From contig NZ_KB899544.1 of assembly GCF_000378345.1 (NCBI RefSeq), positions 806,001-870,000 on the forward strand: DNA of 64,000 nt. The letters run 5' to 3'. Below are positions 1 through 9,430 of this stretch, one piece after another (the stretch's first letter is position 1; each line of letters opens with the position of its first letter). The position numbers and the translations under genes were made by a program. The stretch comes from Hirschia maritima DSM 19733. GTDB lineage: Bacteria; Pseudomonadota; Alphaproteobacteria; Caulobacterales; Hyphomonadaceae. The notes beneath the pieces are model-generated. The model worked only from the letters and a program-made list of their open reading frames with translations. It did no database searches and was not told the DNA's origin.

Positions 1-146
1 ATCTCGTACAGAGGCTGGCGCGCACATACCTCGTGATAGATCAAATTGTAGACAAACTTGAGCTGGTGGCAGCTGGCAAAGCGTTAAACAAGACGACAGC
101 TCGAAAAGCAATTGCTGCTTTGGAGCAGCGATCAAAATTGAATTAG
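1..146 (+). CDS. hdaA: C-terminal end of an upstream gene, probably HdaA (DnaA-related regulator); 5' end outside window
   Basis: An open frame enters the window and ends at the TAG at 144-146, giving 47 residues. It contains a stretch reading [20 protein letters not shown] and then a basic [14 protein letters not shown] end. The other two forward frames stop early (by about base 58). The tail resembles the C-terminus of the DnaA-like AAA+ protein HdaA, which promotes inactivation of DnaA-ATP after replication initiation. Alphaproteobacteria often have hdaA immediately before ppk, which fits the ppk start 22 bp downstream. The identification rests on a short tail plus gene order, so it is tentative. 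Confidence 0.5.
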   Translation, partial: LVQRLARTYLVIDQIVDKLELVAAGKALNKTTARKAIAALEQRSKLN

Positions 147-168
147 AAATTTCTTTATAGGCATAGCA

Positions 169-2424
169 ATGACGGCTTCAACGGAAACCAAAAAACCTTC
201 AAGACGTAAAAAAGCTTCACAAACAGCCTCTAAACAAGACGTTCAATCATTAGAATCGTCTGAAAATCACATGGATAATATCAAAAACTCGCCGCGTCGC
301 TTTTTTAATCGGGAATTGTCTTGGTTGAATTTCAATACGCGCGTTCTCGAAGAAGCCGAAAACCCACGTCACCCGTTGCTAGAGCGTCTGCGTTTCCTTT
401 CAATCTCAGCCAATAATTTGGATGAGTTTTTCATGGTACGTGTGGCAGGGTTACGTGAATATATGCGTGCGGGCGTAACGAAACCAAGCCTGGATGGCTT
501 AACGCCGGATGAGCAAATCACACGCATCAATGAGAGAGCCGGCGCGTTGATGAGTGAACAACAGCGCCTCTATAGGTCTCTCAGTAAAGAGCTTAGAGAT
601 ACCGGTATTGAGATCATCGACCACGATGAATTAAAAACGCAAGAACGAGCTGAACTTAAAAAGATATTTGTAGAGAAGGTGTTTCCGCTACTAACGCCTT
701 TGGCGATTGATCCTGCGCATCCTTTTCCATTTATTCCCAATCTAGGGTTTGCGATCGGATTTACGTTGCAGAAAAAGGGCGTTTCGACTTCGTTTCAGGC
801 ATTAGTGCCGATCCCAACGCAAGTGGACCGCTTTATTGAGCTTCCTGAGCAAGCAGGAAAAGACGGCAAAATTGTTCGCCGGTTTATCTCTCTTGAAAAC
901 ACAATCCCATTATTCTTGAAAATGTTGTTTCCCGAATGCGAGGAAAAAGCACGGTGTGTATTCAGAATAGTGCGTGATAGCGATATTGAAGTTGAAGATG
1001 AAGCAGAAGATCTCATTCGGGAGTTTGAGATTTTGCTGAAGCGTCGTCGTCGTGGGCGCATCGTTCGCATGAAGCTAGAAGCTAAAGCGCCTGAAGAGTT
1101 GAAAAGGTTTTTGATCAAAGAGATTGAAGCAGAACAGCAGGATGTGGTCGAAGTTGACGGTATTCTCGGGATGGCTCAATTGGGCGACATCATTGATAAG
1201 CGCCGCCCCGAGTTGTTGTTTAAGCCTTATGAACCACGTTTCCCAGAACGCATCCGTGAACATAATGGTGATTTTTTTGCGGCTATTCGTGAAAAAGACA
1301 TTCTGGTTCACCATCCATATGAGAGCTTTGATGTTGTTGTAGGGTTTATTCGACAAGCTGCGGCAGATCCTGATGTTGTTGCGATTAAACAGACATTGTA
1401 TCGCACATCAAAAGACAGCCCAATCATTGCTGCACTTATTGAGGCTGCGGAAGCAGGTAAAAACGTAACTGCTCTTGTTGAAATCAAAGCGCGATTTGAC
1501 GAAGAAGCAAATATGCGTTGGGCACGGGATTTAGAGCGTGCAGGTGTTCAGGTTGTTTATGGGTTTGTCGAATACAAAACCCATGCAAAAGTGAGTTTGG
1601 TTGTACGTAGAGAAAAAGGTGAACTGCGGTCATATACTCACTTTGGAACTGGAAATTATCACCCTATTACCGCTCGCATCTATACTGACTTGTCACTATT
1701 CACAGCAGATCCCGCCTATGGCCGTGATGCAGGACGTTTATTTAACTTTGTGACTGGCAATGCAGAGCCAGAAAAGCTTGAAAAAATCTTCATGTCGCCG
1801 TTGAATATGAAGACTGAAATGCTCAAGCATATTGATGCTGAAATTGAACACGCAAAAGCAGGGCGTCTCGCGGCTATTTGGGCGAAAATGAATTCGCTTG
1901 TTGACCCTCAGATCATTGATAAGCTTTATGAAGCTAGCCAAGCTGGGGTGACGATCGAATTAGTCATTCGTGGAATTTGTTGTTTGCGCCCTGGTGTACC
2001 CGGCCTATCTGACTCTATTGAAGTTAAGTCTATAGTTGGACGCTTTCTAGAACACTCTCGAATTGTATGCTTCGGGAATGGACTTGGATTACCCTCACCA
2101 GAAGCTAAGATTTACATCACTTCGGCGGACTGGATGCCTCGTAATTTGGATCGACGCGTTGAAGCAATGACGTTAATCGAAAACCCAACTGTTCATCGTC
2201 AGATACTTGATCAGATAATGGTCGCGAATTTAAATGATCGTATGCAAAGCTGGTCACTACAATCAAATGGAGACTTCTTTCGGGTGATTGATACGCTTGA
2301 GGACGAAGAAGTGGCTGATAATCTGTTTAATGTGCATGAGTATTTCATGGAAAACCACAGTCTTTCTGGGCGAGGGAGTGCATTGGAATATGCACCGCCG
2401 CCGAAATTGAAGCCACTGGGATAA
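169..2424 (+). CDS. ppk: Polyphosphate kinase 1
   Basis: Reversibly polymerises the gamma-phosphate of ATP into inorganic polyphosphate in the cytoplasm. The 751-residue length fits PPK1 (about 690-740) with a Lys/Ser-rich N-terminal extension of about 40 residues before the family start block ([14 protein letters not shown]). The autophosphorylated histidine lies in [10 protein letters not shown] near residue 490, and the second conserved histidine in [12 protein letters not shown] near residue 628. These match the two PLD-like catalytic domains. An internal ATG at about residue 35 would give a protein without the extension; the first ATG is kept because it follows the upstream stop closely. 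It is followed after 12 bp by ppx, so the two are probably one transcript that controls polyphosphate level. Confidence 0.95.
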   Translation: MTASTETKKPSRRKKASQTASKQDVQSLESSENHMDNIKNSPRRFFNRELSWLNFNTRVLEEAENPRHPLLERLRFLSISANNLDEFFMVRVAGLREYMRAGVTKPSLDGLTPDEQITRINERAGALMSEQQRLYRSLSKELRDTGIEIIDHDELKTQERAELKKIFVEKVFPLLTPLAIDPAHPFPFIPNLGFAIGFTLQKKGVSTSFQALVPIPTQVDRFIELPEQAGKDGKIVRRFISLENTIPLFLKMLFPECEEKARCVFRIVRDSDIEVEDEAEDLIREFEILLKRRRRGRIVRMKLEAKAPEELKRFLIKEIEAEQQDVVEVDGILGMAQLGDIIDKRRPELLFKPYEPRFPERIREHNGDFFAAIREKDILVHHPYESFDVVVGFIRQAAADPDVVAIKQTLYRTSKDSPIIAALIEAAEAGKNVTALVEIKARFDEEANMRWARDLERAGVQVVYGFVEYKTHAKVSLVVRREKGELRSYTHFGTGNYHPITARIYTDLSLFTADPAYGRDAGRLFNFVTGNAEPEKLEKIFMSPLNMKTEMLKHIDAEIEHAKAGRLAAIWAKMNSLVDPQIIDKLYEASQAGVTIELVIRGICCLRPGVPGLSDSIEVKSIVGRFLEHSRIVCFGNGLGLPSPEAKIYITSADWMPRNLDRRVEAMTLIENPTVHRQILDQIMVANLNDRMQSWSLQSNGDFFRVIDTLEDEEVADNLFNVHEYFMENHSLSGRGSALEYAPPPKLKPLG

Positions 2425-2436
2425 GGTAAGCGCCGG

Positions 2437-3996
2437 ATGAATATTGTCGACGTTCTTCAAAAGTCATCGCAGTTAAAATTTACTGCGAAAGCACGTCGGG
2501 TTGGGGTTATAGATATTGGATCAAACTCAGTCCGCCTCGTTATTTATGACGTTGTTGGCAGGGCCATCCAAGCTCGTTTTAATGAAAAAGTATTGGCAGG
2601 GCTTGGGAGAGGATTGTCCGAGTCTGGTGTGCTTAATCCTGACGGTGTAGAATCCGCCATGTCCGCACTGGCGCGCTTCAAAACGACTATGCGTGCGCAA
2701 GGTGTAGATGAGGAATTGCCATTTGCTACAGCTGCGGTTCGTGAAGCATCTGATGGGCCTGATTTTGTAGAGCGCGTACGAACCGAAATAGGCCTAAGAA
2801 TAAGAGTCATGTCGGGCATGGATGAAGCGCGTCTTGCTGCTACCGGGGTGATCGCTCAGCAACCTTTGGCGCATGGCATTAGTGGCGATCTTGGTGGTTC
2901 CAGTCTTGAGCTTTCTATTATCAAAGGTGGAGAATACGCGAGCGGGACAACCTATCCTTTGGGGCCATTGGCGTTATTGCCACCTGAATGGTTGCGTCAA
3001 ATGGAGCAAGACAAGCCTGATCCTGCGAATTTTGTTACGCTTTCAAGTAAATTGAGAAAACAAATTGATAGGGAGCTAAAAGGAGCTGCAGAGCTTTCTG
3101 AAAAGCGTGACACTCTTTATATGGTGGGTGGAGCATGGCGTGCGATAGCGCGTATGCATATGGAATTGAATAATTATCCGCTAATCATTCTCCAGACATA
3201 TGAAATCGATGCGAAAGAGTTGCTCGAACTGACAGAGAAATTGCAAGCGCCAAATAAAGAACTGTTGGAGCGAATGCATTCTGTTTCGTCAAAACGTGCT
3301 AAAACCTTGCCGACTGCTGCAGCGGTGCTGAATGGCGTTTTGCGGGCTGGAAATTTCAAACGCGTTTTGACAAGTTCTTATGGAGTGCGAGAAGGGCTTG
3401 TTTTAGAGGAAATGGACAAGCGCTTGCAACGACAAGACCCACTGATAGCGGGTATGCAAGCGATGATTGCTGAGACGCCTTCTAATTGGGAATTTGGTGC
3501 CGGGCTAGGCGCGTGGCTGGAGCAAGCTGCGAAACACACACTTCCAGAGAGATTGGCAGCTGCAGCGTGTTTGGCAGCCGATATGGGATCTAGGATGCAT
3601 CCCGATTACAGGGCAGACATGGCATTTGAGCAATCAGTTACTGCGCCACTGGCTGGCTGGAATCATTCTGAAAGAATTGCGGTGGCTCTTGCGATCGCTT
3701 GTAGGTATCGACGCAATTTCAGGCACGAATTTGTTGGCTTATTAGGAAGCGAATTGACTGGGCAAGCAAGAAGCTTGGGTGCTTTAATGCGATTGGGCGC
3801 GCATTTCTCGGGGCGTTCTGCTGATTTATTGAAGTTTTCTCGGCTCAAGGTTTCAGAAGGTAGTTTGAACCTTGATGTGGATGCTAAAATGAAGGCACTA
3901 ATGTCTGATATGGTTCGCAAAAGACTATCGCAAGCTGCAATGACCATGGGAATGGAGCCTCGCCTTAGCATTGCTGGTGAGCAGGTTGAGCTTTAA
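2437..3996 (+). CDS. ppx: Exopolyphosphatase, Ppx/GppA family
   Basis: Hydrolyses terminal phosphates from polyphosphate, and some members also act on pppGpp. The N-terminal actin-like ATPase-fold signature is clear: VIDIGSNSVRLVIYDV near residues 25-40, then the second phosphate loop GDLGGSSLELS near residue 150. The 519-residue length includes the C-terminal HD-like helical region seen in long Ppx proteins. It sits 12 bp after ppk with no terminator between, which suggests co-transcription. No Pho-box-like site was recognised upstream of the pair. Confidence 0.93.
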   Translation: MNIVDVLQKSSQLKFTAKARRVGVIDIGSNSVRLVIYDVVGRAIQARFNEKVLAGLGRGLSESGVLNPDGVESAMSALARFKTTMRAQGVDEELPFATAAVREASDGPDFVERVRTEIGLRIRVMSGMDEARLAATGVIAQQPLAHGISGDLGGSSLELSIIKGGEYASGTTYPLGPLALLPPEWLRQMEQDKPDPANFVTLSSKLRKQIDRELKGAAELSEKRDTLYMVGGAWRAIARMHMELNNYPLIILQTYEIDAKELLELTEKLQAPNKELLERMHSVSSKRAKTLPTAAAVLNGVLRAGNFKRVLTSSYGVREGLVLEEMDKRLQRQDPLIAGMQAMIAETPSNWEFGAGLGAWLEQAAKHTLPERLAAAACLAADMGSRMHPDYRADMAFEQSVTAPLAGWNHSERIAVALAIACRYRRNFRHEFVGLLGSELTGQARSLGALMRLGAHFSGRSADLLKFSRLKVSEGSLNLDVDAKMKALMSDMVRKRLSQAAMTMGMEPRLSIAGEQVEL

Positions 3997-4283
3997 CACT
4001 AAGTGTATCACGAGCATTTGCCCTAAGGGCTTTGATACTTAGCCTATCAAAATGAATTCGTTATACTTACAACGAATTACCATCATTGAATGGTTGAGCT
4101 GAGTAATTGAGACTATAGTGAAGGTTGGCGAGTTTAATTCGTGGGCCTTTGCAGTCCTTTATGATGCAGTTTTTTTCAAAATCTGCTTTGGGCCGACTTT
4201 AGATACAGCCTGTAACAGCATGATAAAACGAGACGATTAGAGCTCGCCCATGCTGCCAATTTCATTGGGAGGAAAAGGTCTAT
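3997..4283. other. Intergenic region between ppx and the MFS gene, with an inverted repeat
   Basis: 287 bp without a convincing gene. It holds a perfect 8-bp inverted repeat (AATTCGTT at 4055-4062 and AACGAATT at 4071-4078, 8-bp spacer). It also has an imperfect match between the segment just after the ppx stop (CTAAGTGTATCA) and TGATACTTAG near 4033-4042. The second pair could be the weak end of the ppx transcript; the first could be an operator for the MFS gene. Neither has a clear T-run. Confidence 0.4.
4055..4078. repeat. Inverted repeat, candidate operator upstream of the MFS gene
   Basis: AATTCGTT, 8-bp spacer, AACGAATT. It is perfectly symmetric and lies about 205 bp before the MFS start. 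The geometry suits a dimeric regulator site, but no regulator gene is nearby and the arm is short enough to occur by chance in AT-rich DNA. Confidence 0.3.
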
Positions 4284-5627
4284 ATGAATATCGAAACAGA
4301 GGGTGATGACGGCGGCGCGAAGATGCTGCCCAGTCCAAATGAAGTTTTAAACCAGTCTAAAATGACGATGGGGCAATGGTTGGTTGTTATCATCTGTATA
4401 TTAGCAATGGCGCTTGATGGGTATGATGTGATGTCCATTGCTTTAGCTGCTTCAGAACTAAAGGCAGAGTGGGACTTATCAAAAGCACAGCTTGGGTTGA
4501 TTTTGCCTCTTGAATTTCTGGGGATGGCTATCGGGGCGATCTTCATGGGGCGTTTGTCAGATACTGTCGGTCGACGCTTTATCATGCTTGTATGTTTGCT
4601 AATTATCACCGGAGGAATGCTGGTGTCGGGCATGGCTCAAAGCATGGGGGTTATGGGAGGCTCTCGCGTATTCACTGGCCTTGGTATTGGTGGTTTGCTC
4701 GCTTCGGCAACAGCAATGTCATCCGAATATAGTAACGATAAGAACCGGAGCTTGTGTGTTACGCTCATCGCGGGTGGATATACGTTTGGCGTGTTTATCG
4801 CCAGCAAACTTTCTGGTGTTTTGTTGGAGGTTGGTTCTTGGAGAGATATCTTTAAATTCGGCGCACTGATGAGTGTTGTGTTTGTGCCAATAGTTTTCTT
4901 CTTTGTTCCTGAATCTATTTCGCTTTTGGAGCAGAAGAAGTCTGACAAAGCGAATGATCAAATTGATAAAACCCTCAAACGGTTTGGGCATACAAAAGAA
5001 TACAAAGTGACAACTGAGTTTGCTGTTGGTGAAATCATTAAACCTTCTCAGCTCTTCAAAGGAAGTGTTGGAAAAATCACGACTTTGATGATCTTTTTCT
5101 ACTGTAGTCAGATCGCAACCTATTACTTCTTCATCAAATGGGTTCCGCCTGAAGTTGTTGATCTAGGTTATACAAAGCTACAGGGAACTGAAATTCTAGC
5201 GACTATTAGTCTGACGGGGCTTTTAGGTTCATTTGCAATTGCATTCCTAACCAAAATATTCCCTCTGAAAAATCTGATGATTATTTCATTAATTGGAGCG
5301 GGTATATCTGTTGTCGCATTCCCGTTTTCAACAGGCAGTATGGAAACAATGCATATCGTAGCCGGTATTGCTGGGTTTTGGTTTTATGGTGTGATTAGTG
5401 GAGGGTTTGGCATGTTTGCTCTGGCTTTCCCGCCGCGTGTTCTTGCTTCAGGTTCTGGATTAGTGCTGGGAACAGGACGTGGAGGTGCCATGATTGGTCC
5501 ATGGTTAGCTGGGGTTTTGTTCACTGCCGGAATGACAATATTTACAGTGTTTCCCTTGATGGCAATTGGGTCGTTTGTTGCTGTTATCGCGTTGATACTT
5601 CTACCTAAGAATGTTGAGCACGGTTAG
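4284..5627 (+). CDS. MFS transporter, aromatic acid:H+ symporter (AAHS) type
   Basis: A 447-residue inner-membrane permease with about 12 hydrophobic segments. Helix 1 contains LDGYDVM, the acidic-Gly-Tyr-Asp signature of AAHS carriers such as PcaK and BenK. The loop between helices 2 and 3 carries the MFS motif GRLSDTVGRR. These carriers import benzoate- or hydroxybenzoate-like acids with protons. The start is supported by GGGAGG about 10 bases upstream. A strong terminator follows at 5651, so it is probably monocistronic or the end of a short unit. No aromatic-ring catabolic gene is adjacent, so the real substrate is open. It lies between the otherwise often neighbouring ppk-ppx and rnd-aspS pairs. 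Confidence 0.85.
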   Translation: MNIETEGDDGGAKMLPSPNEVLNQSKMTMGQWLVVIICILAMALDGYDVMSIALAASELKAEWDLSKAQLGLILPLEFLGMAIGAIFMGRLSDTVGRRFIMLVCLLIITGGMLVSGMAQSMGVMGGSRVFTGLGIGGLLASATAMSSEYSNDKNRSLCVTLIAGGYTFGVFIASKLSGVLLEVGSWRDIFKFGALMSVVFVPIVFFFVPESISLLEQKKSDKANDQIDKTLKRFGHTKEYKVTTEFAVGEIIKPSQLFKGSVGKITTLMIFFYCSQIATYYFFIKWVPPEVVDLGYTKLQGTEILATISLTGLLGSFAIAFLTKIFPLKNLMIISLIGAGISVVAFPFSTGSMETMHIVAGIAGFWFYGVISGGFGMFALAFPPRVLASGSGLVLGTGRGGAMIGPWLAGVLFTAGMTIFTVFPLMAIGSFVAVIALILLPKNVEHG

Positions 5628-5650
5628 CTTTAAACTGATTTTTAAAATTG

Positions 5651-5681
5651 AGCACCTTTGTCGCTGACAGAGGTGCTTTTT
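5651..5681 (+). terminator. Rho-independent terminator after the MFS gene
   Basis: Long stem: AGCACCTTTGTC at 5651-5662 pairs with GACAGAGGTGCT at 5666-5677, with one G-T wobble and a 3-base loop, followed by TTTTT. This is among the strongest terminators in the window. Confidence 0.87.
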
Positions 5682-5819
5682 AATGACCGAATTTGCGTCT
5701 TTCTTCTAACTCACACTGAATTGGTGAAAATACTTTATTGTAAAATTGGTCAATAAATATTGCAGTTTTCATCTAATTATGTACGGTATCACTCAAAAAA
5801 TGAGTGGGAGGCTGCATTA

Positions 5820-6842
5820 ATGTCAGTTGCGAAATTATTTTTGACGGTAATTGCAATTATAGTAATTGCTCTGACAGGAGCCTTAGCTTGGTCGGTATGG
5901 CCAATATCAACAGATATAAACAAGCCTGACCCAGCAGTAGTTTTAGCAAACAAACTTGGAATGCAAAACGCATCATACACTGAAGGTTATGTTGGTGAAA
6001 AAGGTGAAAGAATTCACTATGTGACGGCTGGTGAAGGAGAGCCCATAATTTTTGTGCATGGGTTTCCATCTTATTGGTTCACGATGTTTGGTTTGATGGA
6101 GGCGTTCAAATCGGACTATCAGGTCATAGCAGTAGATGGTTTGGGTGTCGGTCGTTCAGAAGTGCCGTCATCGAAATCCGCGTATGAAATGGAAAATTTA
6201 GTCGGGAATTTAGGGCTACTGATTGATGAGCTTGGTTTAGAAAAGCCACATCTAGTAGGGCATGACTGGGGATCATCATTGGTAACCGGTTATGCGCAAG
6301 TCAATCCTGACAAAGTTAGCACTGTCACAGCGATGAGCGCACTACCTTACAACATTGTGATGCCTCGAATTGATGCCGATGATAAACATAAAGAAGTGTA
6401 TTCATATGTAGATTACTTTAAAAGCGGCAATCCCATACTCATAAAAGTTATGAATGCAAAGAAATCTATCTGGGAAGGGACGTTTCAGCCTTTTGTAGAA
6501 AAAGGCATTATTTCTCTAGAGGAAGGAGAGAGATATCGAGAGGATATCGGAAATGCGAAGCGATTGAATGAATTTATCAATTGGTATCGTGTGAATTTTC
6601 CAGATTTCGGCTCTTTGGCTGATTTGGACTTTTATCCTGGGCGAGGAGTGCGTCTAACAAATCCCGCCATTTTTATTTATGGAGAAGAGGACCGCGTTGT
6701 TACCCCGGAGCTTGTATCTGATTTAAAAGCAGCCTCGGACAATTTGAAGGTTATCTCTTATTCCAATATTGGGCATCGTCCACATTTCGATAAAAAGGAA
6801 GATGTCGTACGAGAAATACGTGCTTTGATCGAAGCAAATTAG
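5820..6842 (+). CDS. Alpha/beta hydrolase, epoxide hydrolase or dehalogenase-like, membrane-anchored or secreted
   Basis: 340 residues starting at the ATG preceded by GGGAGG. The N-terminus is one hydrophobic segment (about residues 4-27), a signal anchor or signal peptide. The fold shows the oxyanion-hole HGFPSYW, the nucleophile elbow GHDWGSS with an aspartate nucleophile, and a late histidine in NIGHRPHF. An aspartate in GHDWG is typical of epoxide hydrolases and haloalkane dehalogenases rather than serine esterases. The acid is probably in the GEEDRVV stretch. It follows the AAHS carrier but is separated from it by a strong terminator, so it likely has its own promoter. The substrate cannot be told from sequence. 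Confidence 0.8.
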   Translation: MSVAKLFLTVIAIIVIALTGALAWSVWPISTDINKPDPAVVLANKLGMQNASYTEGYVGEKGERIHYVTAGEGEPIIFVHGFPSYWFTMFGLMEAFKSDYQVIAVDGLGVGRSEVPSSKSAYEMENLVGNLGLLIDELGLEKPHLVGHDWGSSLVTGYAQVNPDKVSTVTAMSALPYNIVMPRIDADDKHKEVYSYVDYFKSGNPILIKVMNAKKSIWEGTFQPFVEKGIISLEEGERYREDIGNAKRLNEFINWYRVNFPDFGSLADLDFYPGRGVRLTNPAIFIYGEEDRVVTPELVSDLKAASDNLKVISYSNIGHRPHFDKKEDVVREIRALIEAN

Positions 6843-7048
6843 CGAACTGAAATCTGATTACTTTTGCAAGGTGTTCTATTCAGCTTTGATTTAGTTTCTG
6901 AGTACTGTTGTTCTTGTAAGCAAAACAGCAATAATCGAGCGATTTTTCATTTAACTTACTCTAATGTTACAGGAATGTTGGACAAATCAAGATAACATAT
7001 GCAAGGCTTGTGAAGGGAATTTTAGGTTAGCAGTTTAGGGGCAATGCT

Positions 7049-9388
7049 GTGTGGGATCGTGTAGACTTTGAGCTTGAAACATTAGCAACATTAGAATTTG
7101 AAGAAGCCACGCGGCATTTTGAACAACTTGAAGAAACAGAGCCTGATATTGCTAAGGCTGTATCTTCTTTTGTGAATCGAAAGAGATCGGCGGATTCTTT
7201 TTTAAAGACTTCGTCACCTCAAGCTCAATACCCAGATTTTATAGATTCTATTTCCGCTGGGACACAGATTGGGAATTGGAAACTAGGTGAATTGTTGGGC
7301 CTTGGTGGAATGGGGGCTGTGTACAAAGCAGAACGTGCAGATGGCGTTTATGAGCATGTTGCGGCTGCGAAAATTGTTCGAATACAATCTGATGCCCAGA
7401 GGAAGCGTTTTGATCAAGAAAGACAGAGATTAGCAAATCTGGAACATTCAGCTGTTGTCCGAATTATTGATGGGGGGGTATTTGAGAACGACCTATCCTA
7501 TCTAATTATGGATTTCGTGGACGGGATATCATTGGATGAATATCTCGAACGAAATAATATAAATGAAAACAAAAAACTAGATAAAGTTCTGGACGTCGCA
7601 AAAGCTGTTGAATACGTTCATAGAAGATCAATATTGCACCGTGACTTGAAGCCTTCAAATGTATTGGTTACGGCAGACGGACAGGTAAAGCTTATTGATT
7701 TTGGTATCGCATCCGAAATTTCTGAAGATGTGCATACACCACGCGCAATGACTTTTGCGTACGCTGCGCCAGAGCAACTTACCAATAATGAAGCGACAAT
7801 AGCGACAGATATCTTTTCGCTAGGTGTTCTTCTGCATAAGGTTTTGTTGGGCGATCTACCCAAGCGTCAATCCGATGCCGGGGTGATTATTAGCAATGCC
7901 AAAATCAATAAAGAGCTAAAGGCTATTATCTCTCGGGCCGTAGCTACTTCGCCAGATGATCGCTACAGTTCTGTAAGTAGCTTGATCGCTGACCTAGAAC
8001 GTCATTTAAACAGAGAACCTGTCGCGGCTTATTCGAATACGCGAAGCTATAAGCTCTCAAAATTCCTTAAACGTAATCCCGTTGTATCTGCCACAGCTTC
8101 TGCTTTGGTGTTGGCATTGGTTGGAGGTCTAACGTCTACAAGTTTCGCGCTGAAATCAGCGAATACCGAACGCGATAGGGCTGAAACAGCGTTGGAAGAA
8201 GTACAATGGCAGTATGAGCGCGGTTCGGCGCTTCTTTTGTCGCAACAGACTTTTTCTGGGCTTTTGCAAAAAGCATTTGGCGATGAAAATACAGAAGCCT
8301 TGACTGAGACGCTCATGGCCGAATGGGAAAAGGCTTATGAAAACCGAGAAGAAGACCCAGACCTTGCCGCATCAACAAGTTATGCGCTGGTTAGTAGTTT
8401 TGCTAATCGGCATGATTACGTTTCGCTGGAGAAAATCGCAAGTGAATGGCTAAAGGACAAAGTTGGAAATCAAGCGCTTGTGGAAGCGGGCCAGGAGATT
8501 TATGCGAGTGCATTGTATGACAGCCGCCAATACGAAAAAGCTCTACCCGTGTTGCGTGAAACTCTTGCAAAATTAGAAATGAGAAAACGACCTGCTTTTG
8601 ATCGTGCCGCAGCAGCAAATCGTATCGCTGGTATAACTTTCGCGGATGAAGATATTGCTGTGGGAATGCGCCATGTCGACGAATTAATTTTAACTGCAGA
8701 GCGTCCTGAGATGGAAATTCAAGGCTTAGGTATCAAAGGAGAGCTATATGAATATATGGGGGAGATGGAAAAGAGCTTTGAATACATAGTTAAAAGTCAC
8801 GATGTGTATGATCGCAATCCAGAACATATTAGTCCATCGCGGCCGATTCTTAAGGCTCGAATTGGCGCTATGTACCTGTTTGATTATAGGAATTTGGAGC
8901 TTGCGGAAAATTACCTTTCCAGATGTACAACAGAAGATGCCGAAGCTCTAGGAGAAAACGGAATTATAGGTCAGTGCCATGGATTGTTGGCAATGGTTCA
9001 AATAGAATTGGGCGACTATGACAAAGCCTTCTCAAACTTGGGAAAGGCGGGAGAATTGATGGCAAAATATGCCGGACTTCCAGCGGAAGGCTCGCCAGGA
9101 ATTCGAGCAGTACGTTCCGAAGTTCTCATGCGGTTGGGAAAAGTGGAAGCTAGTCGACAAGAATTACAAGGCGCAAAAGATGACGTTTTAAAAATGCAGG
9201 TGCCGATCGATCATCCTCATATGCACAATCTTTTTCTGACGGAGCTAATGCTTGACGTCGTAGAGGGGGCAGACAAGAGTGAAGTTTCTCAAAAACTTCA
9301 AAGTGAATACCCTAATGCAGGTGAGACTTTTTCTAATCCAACTGTAAAATTTATGTATCAACGCTTGTTGGATAGTCTGGCACCTTAA
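7049..9388 (+). CDS. Transmembrane Ser/Thr protein kinase with C-terminal TPR-like region
   Basis: 779 residues, Hanks-type kinase. An acidic N-terminal region (about 1-70) precedes the kinase domain: glycine-rich loop GLGGMGAVYK near 84-93, ATP lysine in AAAKIV near 107, catalytic HRDLKPSN near 197-204, Mg-binding IDFGIA near 220, then AAPEQ. One transmembrane helix lies at roughly 342-367. The remaining 400 residues are alpha-helical and TPR-like and would be extracytoplasmic. The start is GTG at 7049 with AGGGG 7 bases upstream; an ATG at 7044 is out of frame. Kinases of this layout often accompany an ECF sigma factor, but none is seen here. The stop codon lies inside a hairpin. Confidence 0.85.
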   Translation: MWDRVDFELETLATLEFEEATRHFEQLEETEPDIAKAVSSFVNRKRSADSFLKTSSPQAQYPDFIDSISAGTQIGNWKLGELLGLGGMGAVYKAERADGVYEHVAAAKIVRIQSDAQRKRFDQERQRLANLEHSAVVRIIDGGVFENDLSYLIMDFVDGISLDEYLERNNINENKKLDKVLDVAKAVEYVHRRSILHRDLKPSNVLVTADGQVKLIDFGIASEISEDVHTPRAMTFAYAAPEQLTNNEATIATDIFSLGVLLHKVLLGDLPKRQSDAGVIISNAKINKELKAIISRAVATSPDDRYSSVSSLIADLERHLNREPVAAYSNTRSYKLSKFLKRNPVVSATASALVLALVGGLTSTSFALKSANTERDRAETALEEVQWQYERGSALLLSQQTFSGLLQKAFGDENTEALTETLMAEWEKAYENREEDPDLAASTSYALVSSFANRHDYVSLEKIASEWLKDKVGNQALVEAGQEIYASALYDSRQYEKALPVLRETLAKLEMRKRPAFDRAAAANRIAGITFADEDIAVGMRHVDELILTAERPEMEIQGLGIKGELYEYMGEMEKSFEYIVKSHDVYDRNPEHISPSRPILKARIGAMYLFDYRNLELAENYLSRCTTEDAEALGENGIIGQCHGLLAMVQIELGDYDKAFSNLGKAGELMAKYAGLPAEGSPGIRAVRSEVLMRLGKVEASRQELQGAKDDVLKMQVPIDHPHMHNLFLTELMLDVVEGADKSEVSQKLQSEYPNAGETFSNPTVKFMYQRLLDSLAP

Positions 9389-9425
9389 TGTCTAAGGTGC
9401 CAAGAATATGGCAATTAAAGTAGCC
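9379..9425 (+). terminator. Hairpin covering the kinase stop codon, probable terminator
   Basis: Perfect 9-bp stem GGCACCTTA (9379-9387) with TAAGGTGCC (9393-9401) and a 5-base loop; the TAA stop is in the left arm. The T-run is not immediate: TTTTTTT begins at about 9426 after a second weak GGC/GCC pairing. It could serve the convergent kinase and rnd transcripts. Confidence 0.45.
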
Positions 9426-9430
9426 TTTTT

